Assembly (NCBI GenBank): GCA_900079695.1
Contig: LT599022.1
Span: forward strand, 2,858,530-2,922,529
Reading direction: 5' to 3'
DNA from: an uncultured Alphaproteobacteria bacterium
GTDB lineage: Bacteria; Pseudomonadota; Alphaproteobacteria; Rhodospirillales; Rhodospirillaceae
Length of the DNA stretch: 64,000 bases
Numbering within the stretch: position 1 is the first letter of the stretch; each line of letters opens with the position of its first letter. The notes beneath the pieces are model-generated. The model made no database searches and was not told the DNA's origin. It saw only the letters and a list, made by a program, of their open reading frames with translations. The position numbers and the translations under genes are program-made. Shown in pieces: positions 34,199-41,927 of this stretch.

Positions 34199-34219
34199 AA
34201 TTATACGAAATTATTATAA
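34199..34219. promoter_or_regulatory. AT-rich candidate operator between dehalogenase and leuC
   Basis: TTATACGA (34201-34208), the same 8-mer as at 26311, lies in nested inverted repeats (ATAAT/ATTAT and TTATA/TATAA) in the 149-bp divergent gap. It is placed to control the dehalogenase-like gene and leuCD together. Confidence 0.5.
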
Positions 34220-34289
34220 AATGATTTCTGATTAATTCCCGGCGGCGCGCCCCCTACCTTGACCTCAGGTTCACGCAAGGGAGGCTCCG

Positions 34290-35693
34290 ATGCCCCGCAC
34301 CCTCTACCGCAAGCTGGTCGACAGCCACACCGTGCGCGCCCTCGGCGGCGACGAGGTGCTGCTCGGCGTCGACCTGCACGTCATGAACGAATACACCAGC
34401 CCGCAGGCGTTCGCCGGGCTGGCCGCGGCGGGCCGCGCGGTCGCCCGTCCGGGCGCGCATCTGGCGGTGGTCGACCACGTCAACGCCACCCGCCGCAAGG
34501 GCGCGGGCGACGCCGAGGGGGCGCTGCTGGTGAAGACGCTGGAGGCCAACTGCCGCGCCCACGGCATCGCGGTCTACGGCCTCGACGATCCGCGCCAGGG
34601 GATCGAGCACGTGGTGGTGCCGGAACAGGGATTGGCGCGGCCGGGCATGGTGATCGCCTGCGGCGACAGCCACACCACCACCTATGGCGCGTTCGGCGCG
34701 CTCGGCTTCGGCATCGGCACCTCCGAGGTCGCCCACGTGCTGGCGACGCAGACGCTCGTCTACACCCGTCTCGCGGATTTTCGCGTCGTCGTTTCCGGCG
34801 CGCTGCCGCCCGGGGTTTCCTCCAAGGACGTGGCGATCGCCGTGGTCGCGGCGGTGGGCGCGGGCGGCGCGAACGGATACGCGGTGGAGTTCGCGGGCGA
34901 GGCGATCGCCGCGCTCGATCTCGCCGGGCGGATGACGGTATGCAACATGGCGGTGGAGCTGGGCGCGCGCGCCGCGCTGATCGCGCCGGACGAGACGGTG
35001 TTCGCCGATCTGCGCGGGCGGCCGCAGGCCCCCGCCGATCTCGACGCGGCGATCGCCGCGTGGCGCGGCCTCGCCTCCGATCCCGATGCCGCGTTCGCCC
35101 GCGAGGTGCGGCTCGACGCGGCGGAGATCGCGCCCCTGGTGACCTGGGGCACCTCGCCCGATCAGGCCGTGCCGATCACCGGCCGGGTGCCGGACCCGGA
35201 CGAGACTGCCGATCCGGTGCGCCGCGCCGCGCTCGTCCGGGCGCTCGACTACATGGGCCTCGCGCCCGGGCAGGCGCTCGCCGGGGTGGCGATCGACCGC
35301 GCCTTCATCGGGTCGTGCACCAACGGCCGCATCGAGGACCTGCGCGCCGCCGCGGCGGTGTTGCGCGGCCGCCGCGTCGCGTCCGGGGTGACGGCGGTGG
35401 TGGTGCCGGGCTCCAACCGGGTGCGCGCGGCGGCCGAGGCGGAGGGTCTCGACCGTGTGTTCCGCGACGCCGGGTTCGACTGGCGCCCCGCCTCGGGCTG
35501 CTCGATGTGCCTGGCGATGAACGACGACGTGGCGCGGCCGGGCGAGCGCCTCGCCTCGTCCACCAACCGCAACTTCGAAGGGCGTCAGGGGCGGGGCGCG
35601 CGCACCCACCTGATGAGTCCGGCGATGGTCGCCGCCGCGGCGGTCGCCGGGGTTCTCGCCGACGTCCGCGCCTTTCCGATCGGGGAGATCTGA
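34290..35693 (+). CDS. leuC: 3-isopropylmalate dehydratase-like large subunit (aconitase superfamily)
   Basis: A 467-residue hydro-lyase large subunit. [4Fe-4S] ligands are visible in FIGSCTNGRIEDLR and ASGCSMCLAMN; GDSHTTTYGAFGALGFGIGTSE and SSTNRNFEGRQG are substrate-site blocks. Length and layout are those of LeuC. No leuB or leuA is nearby and the genes sit in a catabolic cluster, so the pair may instead hydrate citraconate, dimethylmaleate, or another methyl-branched dicarboxylate. GGGAGG upstream supports the start. Confidence 0.88.
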   Translation: MPRTLYRKLVDSHTVRALGGDEVLLGVDLHVMNEYTSPQAFAGLAAAGRAVARPGAHLAVVDHVNATRRKGAGDAEGALLVKTLEANCRAHGIAVYGLDDPRQGIEHVVVPEQGLARPGMVIACGDSHTTTYGAFGALGFGIGTSEVAHVLATQTLVYTRLADFRVVVSGALPPGVSSKDVAIAVVAAVGAGGANGYAVEFAGEAIAALDLAGRMTVCNMAVELGARAALIAPDETVFADLRGRPQAPADLDAAIAAWRGLASDPDAAFAREVRLDAAEIAPLVTWGTSPDQAVPITGRVPDPDETADPVRRAALVRALDYMGLAPGQALAGVAIDRAFIGSCTNGRIEDLRAAAAVLRGRRVASGVTAVVVPGSNRVRAAAEAEGLDRVFRDAGFDWRPASGCSMCLAMNDDVARPGERLASSTNRNFEGRQGRGARTHLMSPAMVAAAAVAGVLADVRAFPIGEI

Positions 35694-35694
35694 G

Positions 35695-36315
35695 ATGCAG
35701 CCGTTGATCCGGGTTCGCGGTGTCGCCGCGCCGCTGCCGCAGCCGAACGTCGACACCGACGTGATCATGCCCAAGCGTTTTCTCAAGACCGTCACCCGCG
35801 CCGGGCTCGCGGCCGGAGCGTTCGCCGACCTCCGCTTCGACGCCGTGGGGGAGGAACGGCCGGAGTTCGTGCTCAACCGCGCGCCCTGGCGCGGCGCGCC
35901 GATCCTGGTGGTGGGCGACAACTTCGGCTGCGGCAGTTCGCGCGAACATGCGGTCTGGGGGCTTCGCCAGCTCGGCGTGCGGGTGCTGCTCGGCACGTCG
36001 TTCGCCGGAATCTTCTTCGACAACTGCCGCCGCAACGGCGTGCTCGCGGTGCGGTTGCCGGGCGCGGCGCGCGACGCCCTGCTCGCGCGCGTCGCCGACC
36101 CCGCCCGCGCCGGTCTGGAAGTGGATCTCGAGGCCCGGGAGATCCGCGGCGAGGGCCTGCGCCTCGGGTTCGAAATCGAGGACGCGCGCCGCCGCGACCT
36201 TCTCGACGGCGCCGATCCGATCGCCGCGACGCTCGAAAATGCGGCGGCGATTCGCGCCTGGGAAGCGGAGGCCCGCGCCGCGCGGCCGTGGGTGGAGATC
36301 GACGTGCGGCGCTGA
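35695..36315 (+). CDS. leuD: 3-isopropylmalate dehydratase-like small subunit
   Basis: A 206-residue swivel-domain subunit. It has NVDTDVIMPKRFLKTV near the N-terminus and NFGCGSSREHAVWGL, the loop that carries the catalytic serine and the substrate-binding arginine. It starts one base after the leuC stop codon, so the subunits are translationally coupled. A BASS transporter gene follows 71 bp later in the same direction. Substrate as uncertain as for the large subunit. Confidence 0.9.
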   Translation: MQPLIRVRGVAAPLPQPNVDTDVIMPKRFLKTVTRAGLAAGAFADLRFDAVGEERPEFVLNRAPWRGAPILVVGDNFGCGSSREHAVWGLRQLGVRVLLGTSFAGIFFDNCRRNGVLAVRLPGAARDALLARVADPARAGLEVDLEAREIRGEGLRLGFEIEDARRRDLLDGADPIAATLENAAAIRAWEAEARAARPWVEIDVRR

Positions 36316-36386
36316 AAGGGACTCCCCAAGATCCGCGGAAGCGCGTATGGTCCGCCGCTGTTCGCGCGCCTTGGGGGAGGGGAAAC

Positions 36387-37313
36387 ATGGGCGTCCTCGC
36401 TGCGGTCTCGCGCTTCGTCGGCAAGACCTTCGCCTTTTGGGTGCTGGGGTTCTCGGCGCTCGCCTACGTCTGGCCCGCCGCGTTCCTGCCGCTGGTGCCG
36501 CATATCGTCTGGCTGCTCGGCGTGGTGATGTTCGGCATGGGGCTGACCCTGTCGCCCGCCGATTTCGCCGAGGTGGCGCGCCACCCGCGCGAGGTCGCGG
36601 TGGGGGTGGCGGCGCAGTTCACCATCATGCCGCTCGTCGCCTTCGGCCTGACGCGGCTGTTCGCGATGCCGCCCGAGGTGGCGGCGGGCGTGGTGCTGGT
36701 GGGGTGCTGCCCCGGCGGCACCGCCTCCAACGTCATGACCTATCTCGCCAAGGGCGACGTCGCGCTGTCGGTCACTCTCACCACCGTCTCGACCCTGATC
36801 GCGCCGTTCGCCACTCCGGCGCTGGTGTGGCTGCTCGCCAGCCAGTATCTGCCGGTCGACGCCGCGAGCATGCTGATGAGCATCGTCAAGGTGATCCTGG
36901 TGCCACTTGCGCTCGGCGCGGCGCTCAAGAGCGTGTTCCCGCGCGCCGGAGCCTGGCTCCAGGCGGGGATGCCGGTGGCGAGCGCGGGCATGGTGGTGGT
37001 GATCATCGCCGCGGTGGTCGCAGCCAATCAGCCGAAGCTCGCCCAGGGCGGCCTGCTGATCGTCGCGGTGGTGGCGGCGCACAACGTCGTCGGCATGCTG
37101 GTGGGGTACGCCGGGTCCCACGCCGCGGGACTGTCGTTGGCGCAGCGGAAGACCATCGCCATCGAGGTGGGGATGCAGAACTCCGGCCTCGGCGCGGCGC
37201 TCGCCCAGGCCCATTTCTCGCCGCTGGCGGCGGTGCCGAGCGCGGTGTTCAGCGTAATGCAGAACGTTTCCGGCGCGATGTTCACGAGCTATCTGCGCCG
37301 CCGCTTCGGATAA
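36387..37313 (+). CDS. BASS-family transporter, copy 2
   Basis: A 308-residue membrane protein with the same sodium-site motifs as copy 1: GCCPGGTASNVMTYLAKGD and AIEVGMQNSGLGAALAQAHF. Start preceded by GGGGGAGGGG. Long identical blocks between the two copies (also at DNA level) indicate duplication, yet the contexts differ: copy 2 follows leuCD and could move a substrate or product of the catabolic cluster. Confidence 0.88.
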   Translation: MGVLAAVSRFVGKTFAFWVLGFSALAYVWPAAFLPLVPHIVWLLGVVMFGMGLTLSPADFAEVARHPREVAVGVAAQFTIMPLVAFGLTRLFAMPPEVAAGVVLVGCCPGGTASNVMTYLAKGDVALSVTLTTVSTLIAPFATPALVWLLASQYLPVDAASMLMSIVKVILVPLALGAALKSVFPRAGAWLQAGMPVASAGMVVVIIAAVVAANQPKLAQGGLLIVAVVAAHNVVGMLVGYAGSHAAGLSLAQRKTIAIEVGMQNSGLGAALAQAHFSPLAAVPSAVFSVMQNVSGAMFTSYLRRRFG

Positions 37314-37321
37314 AGTTCAAC

Positions 37322-37357
37322 CCCGCCCGTGATCCGGTATGTGCCGTACCGGGCGGG
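37322..37357 (+). terminator. Inverted repeat downstream of BASS copy 2
   Basis: Outer arms CCCGCCCG and CGGGCGGG enclose a second pair, CCGGTA and TACCGG. The repeat starts 8 bp after the stop codon. There is no T tract, so it may end transcription weakly or protect the 3' end. Confidence 0.5.
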
Positions 37358-37397
37358 CGGGGTCTGGACCAATCCAAGCCGTGTGGTCGAGAAGTAT

Positions 37398-37416
37398 GAT
37401 AGCGATAATCATTCGC
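37398..37416. promoter_or_regulatory. Fur-box-like site upstream of DUF2975 gene
   Basis: GATAGCGATAATCATTCGC matches the classical Fur consensus at 15 of 19 positions by hand alignment. The stretch from 37407 to 37427 is also the same as the stretch 41746-41766 in front of the feo operon at 19 of 21 positions. Confidence 0.6.
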
Positions 37417-37679
37417 AAATCAAAGCGAAATCGACAGTAGTTCTGACCTATTCTGAAAAGCCGCGCAACACTGTGGGGCGTCCGCGAATTCTTTGCGGCG
37501 TTTGGTGCCTGCAGGCCGGGCGCGCAGGCGCGCGCCGGGTGCGAAGGTCGCGATCCGGGGGTGTGGTGCGCCGTGATATATCCGAATTACAGAAATAAAT
37601 TATCGTAAAACAGAAATTCTTCTTACCGGCGCAGCGAGCTTCGGCGATCCTCCCGAAATCGCAGGCCGCGGAGGAAAGG

Positions 37680-38225
37680 ATGATGACGGAGTCGTTTGCG
37701 ATGGCGCGGGTGCGTCGGTTGTCCCGGCGGTTGAGCCGGGTGTGCGTCTGGTCGGTTCCGGTGCTGCTGTGCGCGCCGCCGCTGTGGTGGGGGGCGGTCG
37801 ACGTGCCCGCGGTGTATTCGGAAATGCCCTTCGGCATTCCCTATCCCGAAGCCCTCGCGGCCGCCCAGCGCGCGGCGGCGGCGGCGGTGACGCTGATACC
37901 CGCCGCCGCGATGGCGTGGTTGCTGTGGCTTCTGCACCGCCTGTTCGCCGGGTTCGCGCGCGGCGAGGTGTTCTGCGAAGCGAGTTCCGACCGTTTGCGG
38001 CGGGTCGCGCGGGCGCTCGCGGTGGTGTTCGCCGCCGGAGTCGTCTATCGCCCCGCGATCGTTCTGGCGCTGACGCTGGGCAATCCGCCCGGTCAGCGGG
38101 GGCTGTCGCTCGGCCTTTCGGCGGGGGATTGCGCGGCGCTGCTGCTCGCGGCGGTGGCCGCCATGCTCGCGTGGGCGTTCGCCGAAGCGGCGCGCCTGCG
38201 CGAAGAGAACGCGGAGATCGTCTGA
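37680..38225 (+). CDS. DUF2975 family membrane protein
   Basis: A 181-residue protein with four predicted membrane helices (about residues 22-40, 68-92, 112-132 and 146-168) and the DUF2975 arrangement, including LFAGFARGEVFCEAS between helices two and three. GGAGGAAAGG lies just before two consecutive ATGs; either may be used. It forms a two-gene unit with the small XRE regulator that starts 2 bp later, an association common for DUF2975 proteins. Function unknown. An upstream Fur-like box hints at iron control. Confidence 0.8.
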   Translation: MMTESFAMARVRRLSRRLSRVCVWSVPVLLCAPPLWWGAVDVPAVYSEMPFGIPYPEALAAAQRAAAAAVTLIPAAAMAWLLWLLHRLFAGFARGEVFCEASSDRLRRVARALAVVFAAGVVYRPAIVLALTLGNPPGQRGLSLGLSAGDCAALLLAAVAAMLAWAFAEAARLREENAEIV

Positions 38226-38227
38226 GC

Positions 38228-38449
38228 ATGCCGGTGGTGGTCACCCTCGACGTGATGCTGGCGAAGCGCAAGCGGCGCGGCAACGATCTGGCCCAGGCGA
38301 TCGGCATCACCGAATCGAATCTCTCGCTGCTGCGTCAGGGGCGGGTCAAGGGCGTGCGGTTCGCGACTCTGGAGGCGATCTGCCGCGAGCTGGACTGTCA
38401 GCCGGGCGATCTGCTCGCCTACGTGCCCGAGCCCGCCGGGGGCGAATGA
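38228..38449 (+). CDS. Small XRE/Cro-type DNA-binding protein (YozG-like)
   Basis: A 73-residue helix-turn-helix protein: LDVMLAKRKRRGNDLAQAIG, then ITESNLSLLRQGRVKGVRF (recognition helix) and LEAICRELDCQPGDLLAY, the standard Cro/C1 domain ending. It begins 2 bp after the DUF2975 stop and probably regulates that operon. Confidence 0.88.
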   Translation: MPVVVTLDVMLAKRKRRGNDLAQAIGITESNLSLLRQGRVKGVRFATLEAICRELDCQPGDLLAYVPEPAGGE

Positions 38450-38465
38450 GCGGCGGGCGAAAACG

Positions 38466-38495
38466 CGAAAGGCCCAGCGTGCGCCGGGCCTTTCG
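38466..38495. terminator. Bidirectional terminator between XRE gene and feoC
   Basis: Perfect 10-bp arms CGAAAGGCCC and GGGCCTTTCG with a 10-base loop, between convergent genes. The T run within the right arm and the A run on the left allow use from both sides. Confidence 0.75.
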
Positions 38496-38513
38496 TCTTG
38501 GCCGGAGCGGCGC

Positions 38514-38735
38514 TCAGGCCCGCCACTCGTAGATCTCGTTCGCCGCGCTCTCCGCGCATTCGCCGCAGCCGCGCGAACAGGCCTTGCAGTCGGCGAGGCG
38601 GCAGACCTTGCCTTTGCGCATCCAGTGCTGGAGCATGCCGCGCGCGGTGTCGGGGGTGACGCCGAGGCGGACGGCGATGTCGGAGAGCGGCGCGCGGCCG
38701 CGCGCCGAGAGATAGGTGCGGATGTCACTCAGCAT
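38514..38735 (-). CDS. feoC: FeoC-type regulator of ferrous iron transport
   Basis: A 73-residue winged-helix protein (MLSDIRTYLSARGRAPLSDI, LGVTPDTARGMLQHWMRKGK) with the FeoC cysteine cluster CRLADCKACSRGCGEC at residues about 44-60, which can hold an iron-sulfur cluster. It overlaps the end of feoB by 11 bp and closes the operon. Confidence 0.88.
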   Translation of the reverse strand: MLSDIRTYLSARGRAPLSDIAVRLGVTPDTARGMLQHWMRKGKVCRLADCKACSRGCGECAESAANEIYEWRA

Positions 38736-41091
38736 GGCGCAACGCCTCCACCGTCGATCCGGCGGCGGGTGCGCCGAGGTGGCGCAGCGTCGCCACCGCG
38801 GCGATCAGCGCCGCCGCGACGCACCCGATCGCGATCGCCGAGCTGCCGGGATGCTCGGAGAAGGTGGCGGCCTGATAGAAGGCGGTCGCCGCGCCGTAGC
38901 CGAGGCCGGTGGTCCAGAGCGCGGCGAAGGTCGCCCAGCCCGCGCCGGTCTCGCGGTAGATCGCGCCCATCGCCGCGACGCACGGCATGTAGAGCAGCAC
39001 CGCGAGCAGGTAGGCGAACGCCGCCGCCTGGCTGCCGAACAGGGTCTGCATCGCGCCGAAGGTGGCCATGTCCACCTCGTTCTCCTCGGCGACCGCGGCG
39101 GAGTCGGACAAATCGCCGACCTCGATGCCGAGCGGATCGGCGAGCTGGTCGACGACGCCCGCGAGGTTTTCGGGGATGGTCGCGAACGCGCCCGCGAGCC
39201 CGCCCCAGAGGTCGAAGCTCTCTTCCGCCTCCGGCGCGGCGGCGCCGTCGTCCTCGGCCGCGGCGTCGCCGACTCCGGCATAGAGGGCGTTGAGCGTGCC
39301 GATCACCGCTTCCTTGGCGAAGATGCCGGTGAACATGCCGACGGCGGCGGGCCAGTTGTCCTCGCGGACGCCCATCGGCGACAGCACCGGCACCACGGTG
39401 CGGCCGATCGCCGACAGCACCGACTGGTCGGAGTCCTCGTTGCCGAAGCTGCCGTCGGTGCCCCAGGAATTGAGGAACGACAGCACCACGACGACGCTGA
39501 CGATCATCTTGCCCGCGCGCAGGATGAACACCTTGAGGCGGTCCCACGCGCGCAGCAGCAGGCTGAAGGTCTGCGGCAGGTGGTAGGGCGGCAGCTCCAT
39601 GATGAACGGCGCGGTGTCGCCGCGCAGCAGCGTCGACTTCAGCATGAAGCCGGTGCCGATCGCCGCCGCGATGCCGATCAGGTAGAGCGCGAAGACGACG
39701 TTCTGGCCGCTCGCGGGAAAGAACGCGGCGGCGAACAGCACGTAGACCGGCAGCCGCGCGCCGCACGACATGAACGGCGCCATCAGCGCGGTGAGGATGC
39801 GGTCGCGCGGGTTTTCGAGGGTGCGGGCCGCCATCACCGCCGGAACCGAGCAGCCGAAGCCGACGATCAGCGGCACGAACGCCTTGCCCGGCAGGCCGAT
39901 CGCGCGCATCACCCGGTCCATCACGAACGCGGCGCGCGCCATGTAGCCCGAATCCTCGAGGAAAGAGAGGAACAGGAACAGGCAGCCGATCACCGGCACG
40001 AAGGTGGCGACCGTCTGGATGCCGCCGCCGACGCCCTTGGCGAGCAGCGCCACCGCCCAGTCGGGCGCGCCGATCGAGGCGAGCAGGTGGCCGAAGCCGT
40101 CGACGAACAGGGTGGCGAAGAACTGGTCGAAGAAGTCGATGAACGCGCCGCCGACGTTGATGGTGAACAGGAACATCGCGTACATCACGCCGAGGAAGAT
40201 CGGCAGGCCGAAGACGCGGTGGAGGACGACGCGGTCGATCCGCTGAGTCAGCGCCGCGGTGGCGACGCCTTTCTGCCGCACCGCGTCGGCGGCGATGTCG
40301 CCGATGAAGGCGTAGCGGCCGTCGGCGAGGAGAATGTCGAGCGTGTCGCCCAGTTCCGCCTCGGCCGCGGCGACGATCTTCTCGAGTTCGCCGTAGCTCT
40401 GCGGCGGCAGCGTGGCGGCCGCGCCTTCGATATCCTCGATCGCGCGCAGGGCGGCGAAGCGACGATCGGCGTTCGAGCCCCGGGCGTCGGCGCGCACCAG
40501 CCCCGGCAGCGCCTCGGCGGCGCTCACCGCGCGTTCGACGGTGTCCGGATAGGTCACCCGCGCCGCCGCCGGGGCGGGGTCGCGGATCGTCGCGGCGAGT
40601 GCGTCGAGAACCTCGCGCACGCCCTTGCCGCGCGAGGCGACCATCGGCACCACCGGGCAGCCGAGGCGCTCCGAGAGCTTCGCGACGTCGATCTCGACTC
40701 CGGCGGTTTCGGCGGCGTCCATCATGTTGAGCGCCACCACCATCGGCACCCGCATCTCGATGAGCTGGAGGGTGACGTAGAGGTTCCGTTCGAGGTTGGA
40801 GGCGTCGACGATGTTGAGGATCGCGTCGGCCTCGCCGGAGGCGACGTAGTCGCGCGCGATCCGCTCGTCCTCCGATGCGGCGTCGCCGAACGACAGGCAG
40901 TAGGTGCCGGGCAGGTCGACGATTTCGAGCGCGAGCCCGGCATGGGCGGCGCGGCCGACCTTCTTTTCGACCGTCACGCCCGCCCAGTTGCCGACCGCCT
41001 GGCGCGCGCCGGTCAGCGCGTTGAAGAGCGTGGTCTTGCCGCAGTTGGGGTTGCCGACGACGGCGACGACGGCGTTCCGCTTGGCGTCCAT
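38725..41091 (-). CDS. feoB: Ferrous iron transport protein B
   Basis: A 788-residue GTP-driven Fe(II) transporter. The N-terminal G domain has GNPNCGKTTLFN (G1), the G2 threonine region NWAGVTVEKK, DLPGTYCLS (G3) and LNMMDAAE (G4). A helical spacer domain follows, then the membrane region with two Gate motifs, including GFGCSVPAVMAART and the second Cys-containing segment YMPCVAAMGAIYRE. The insertion near residue 640 (AAEDDGAAAPEAEE) is acidic and variable in the family. The start lies 1 bp after the feoA stop. Confidence 0.95.
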   Translation of the reverse strand: MDAKRNAVVAVVGNPNCGKTTLFNALTGARQAVGNWAGVTVEKKVGRAAHAGLALEIVDLPGTYCLSFGDAASEDERIARDYVASGEADAILNIVDASNLERNLYVTLQLIEMRVPMVVALNMMDAAETAGVEIDVAKLSERLGCPVVPMVASRGKGVREVLDALAATIRDPAPAAARVTYPDTVERAVSAAEALPGLVRADARGSNADRRFAALRAIEDIEGAAATLPPQSYGELEKIVAAAEAELGDTLDILLADGRYAFIGDIAADAVRQKGVATAALTQRIDRVVLHRVFGLPIFLGVMYAMFLFTINVGGAFIDFFDQFFATLFVDGFGHLLASIGAPDWAVALLAKGVGGGIQTVATFVPVIGCLFLFLSFLEDSGYMARAAFVMDRVMRAIGLPGKAFVPLIVGFGCSVPAVMAARTLENPRDRILTALMAPFMSCGARLPVYVLFAAAFFPASGQNVVFALYLIGIAAAIGTGFMLKSTLLRGDTAPFIMELPPYHLPQTFSLLLRAWDRLKVFILRAGKMIVSVVVVLSFLNSWGTDGSFGNEDSDQSVLSAIGRTVVPVLSPMGVREDNWPAAVGMFTGIFAKEAVIGTLNALYAGVGDAAAEDDGAAAPEAEESFDLWGGLAGAFATIPENLAGVVDQLADPLGIEVGDLSDSAAVAEENEVDMATFGAMQTLFGSQAAAFAYLLAVLLYMPCVAAMGAIYRETGAGWATFAALWTTGLGYGAATAFYQAATFSEHPGSSAIAIGCVAAALIAAVATLRHLGAPAAGSTVEALRHAE

Positions 41092-41092
41092 C

Positions 41093-41338
41093 TCAGCGCC
41101 CCCCTTCGCGCTCGACCAGCACGATCCCGGCTTCGTCGCGCCGGAGGCTGAGCGAGAAGCCGCGCAGCACGATCTCAACCGGATCGCCGAGCGGCGCGAC
41201 GCGCGTCACCTTGAACACCGAGCCCTTGGTCAGGCCCAGCGCGAGCAGCTTGCGGCGATACGCCGCCGATCCGCCCGCCATGAAGCCGGTCACCCGGCCG
41301 CTTTCGCCCACCGCCATCTCGCGCAGCACCGCAGTCAT
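41093..41338 (-). CDS. feoA: FeoA SH3-like protein, copy proximal to feoB
   Basis: An 81-residue FeoA (SH3-like beta barrel) protein: GESGRVTGFMAGGSAAYRRK, LLALGLTKGSVFKVTRVAPL, VEIVLRGFSLSLRRDEA. It interacts with FeoB at the membrane. ATG is used; an in-frame GTG two codons upstream is possible. It lies between a second FeoA gene and feoB. Confidence 0.92.
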   Translation of the reverse strand: MTAVLREMAVGESGRVTGFMAGGSAAYRRKLLALGLTKGSVFKVTRVAPLGDPVEIVLRGFSLSLRRDEAGIVLVEREGGR

Positions 41339-41407
41339 GTCCACTCTCTCACGATTTGGAATTATTAAATATTATACGGTCCCGAAGGGCGCGCCGACGC
41401 CCGCGTT

Positions 41408-41632
41408 TCACGACACCACGATCTTGTCCGCCATGCCCGCGCCGAGGACCAGCCGTCCGCCGCCGACCTCGACCACCACCGGGCCGCTGCCGTCGGCATG
41501 GGCGAGGCGGATGGTCGTGCCTTCGCGCAGGCCGAGGGTGGCGAGGCGCAGGCGCGCCGCGCGGCCGCCGTCGATGTCGACGATGCGCAGCGGCTTGCCG
41601 ACCGGCGCCTTGGTGAGGAAAGTTGCGTTCAT
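41408..41632 (-). CDS. feoA: FeoA SH3-like protein, first copy
   Basis: A 74-residue FeoA-domain protein: VGKPLRIVDIDGGRAARLRL, LATLGLREGTTIRLAHADG, VVVEVGGGRLVLGAGMADKI. The ATG at MNATFL gives a normal FeoA length; an upstream ATG at 41707 would add 25 atypical residues. It is the first gene of the feo operon, downstream of the Fur-like site. Two consecutive FeoA genes before feoB are seen in several alphaproteobacteria. Confidence 0.88.
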   Translation of the reverse strand: MNATFLTKAPVGKPLRIVDIDGGRAARLRLATLGLREGTTIRLAHADGSGPVVVEVGGGRLVLGAGMADKIVVS

Positions 41633-41739
41633 CGTTCGCGGCCTTGACGCTTGCGGTTGGGACGGACTCCCGGCAAACCCCCGTGCCTGTGCGGAATACG
41701 CCGTCATCGCGCGTGCCCCCTGGGAATCCTCGCAATGTT

Positions 41740-41766
41740 ATCGCCAATCATTCGCAAGTCAAGGCG
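41740..41766. promoter_or_regulatory. Fur-like site upstream of the feo operon
   Basis: The core AATCATTCGCAAGTCAA (41746-41762) repeats the Fur-like region at 37407 with two changes over 21 bp. Reversed, it gives TTGCGAATGATT, a half-site seen in Fur sites. It lies about 110-130 bp before the first feoA start. Confidence 0.6.
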
Positions 41767-41776
41767 GGGATACGGC

Positions 41777-41803
41777 AAAATCGCTGACCTTCATCGATTT
41801 TTT
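41777..41803. other. Small AT-rich hairpin between feo and mgsA
   Basis: Arms AAAATCG and CGATTTT with an 11-base loop, followed on the plus strand by two more T. It may terminate stray transcription before mgsA or simply be part of the divergent promoter region. Confidence 0.35.
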
Positions 41804-41927
41804 CTAATATCTTGAAATTTCGGGAAATATTTGCGACTCTCCTAGGCGAGGACGCGCGCCCGCACCATCTTCGCGGCAGAGGCGCGCCGAATCGAGCCGC
41901 CGACACCGGACCCGGAGTGACCCGAAC

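Larger units (their letters stand above)
37314..37679. other. 366-bp intergenic region with dyads and a Fur-like box
   Basis: Contains the inverted repeat at 37322-37357, the Fur-like box at 37398-37416, a GC-rich dyad near 37515 and an AT-rich promoter-like stretch at 37575-37615 before the DUF2975 gene. Open frames that cross it lack ribosome-binding sites and normal composition, so no gene is called. Confidence 0.5.

Noticed and set aside
34290-36315. LeuCD as part of a normal leucine operon
   Set aside because: No leuA or leuB is adjacent and the gene pair shares an operator-like word with the catabolic genes; kept as LeuCD-like with open substrate.
37329-37598. 89-codon open frame in the intergenic region before DUF2975
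   Set aside because: It starts inside the inverted repeat, lacks a ribosome-binding site and crosses the Fur-like box.
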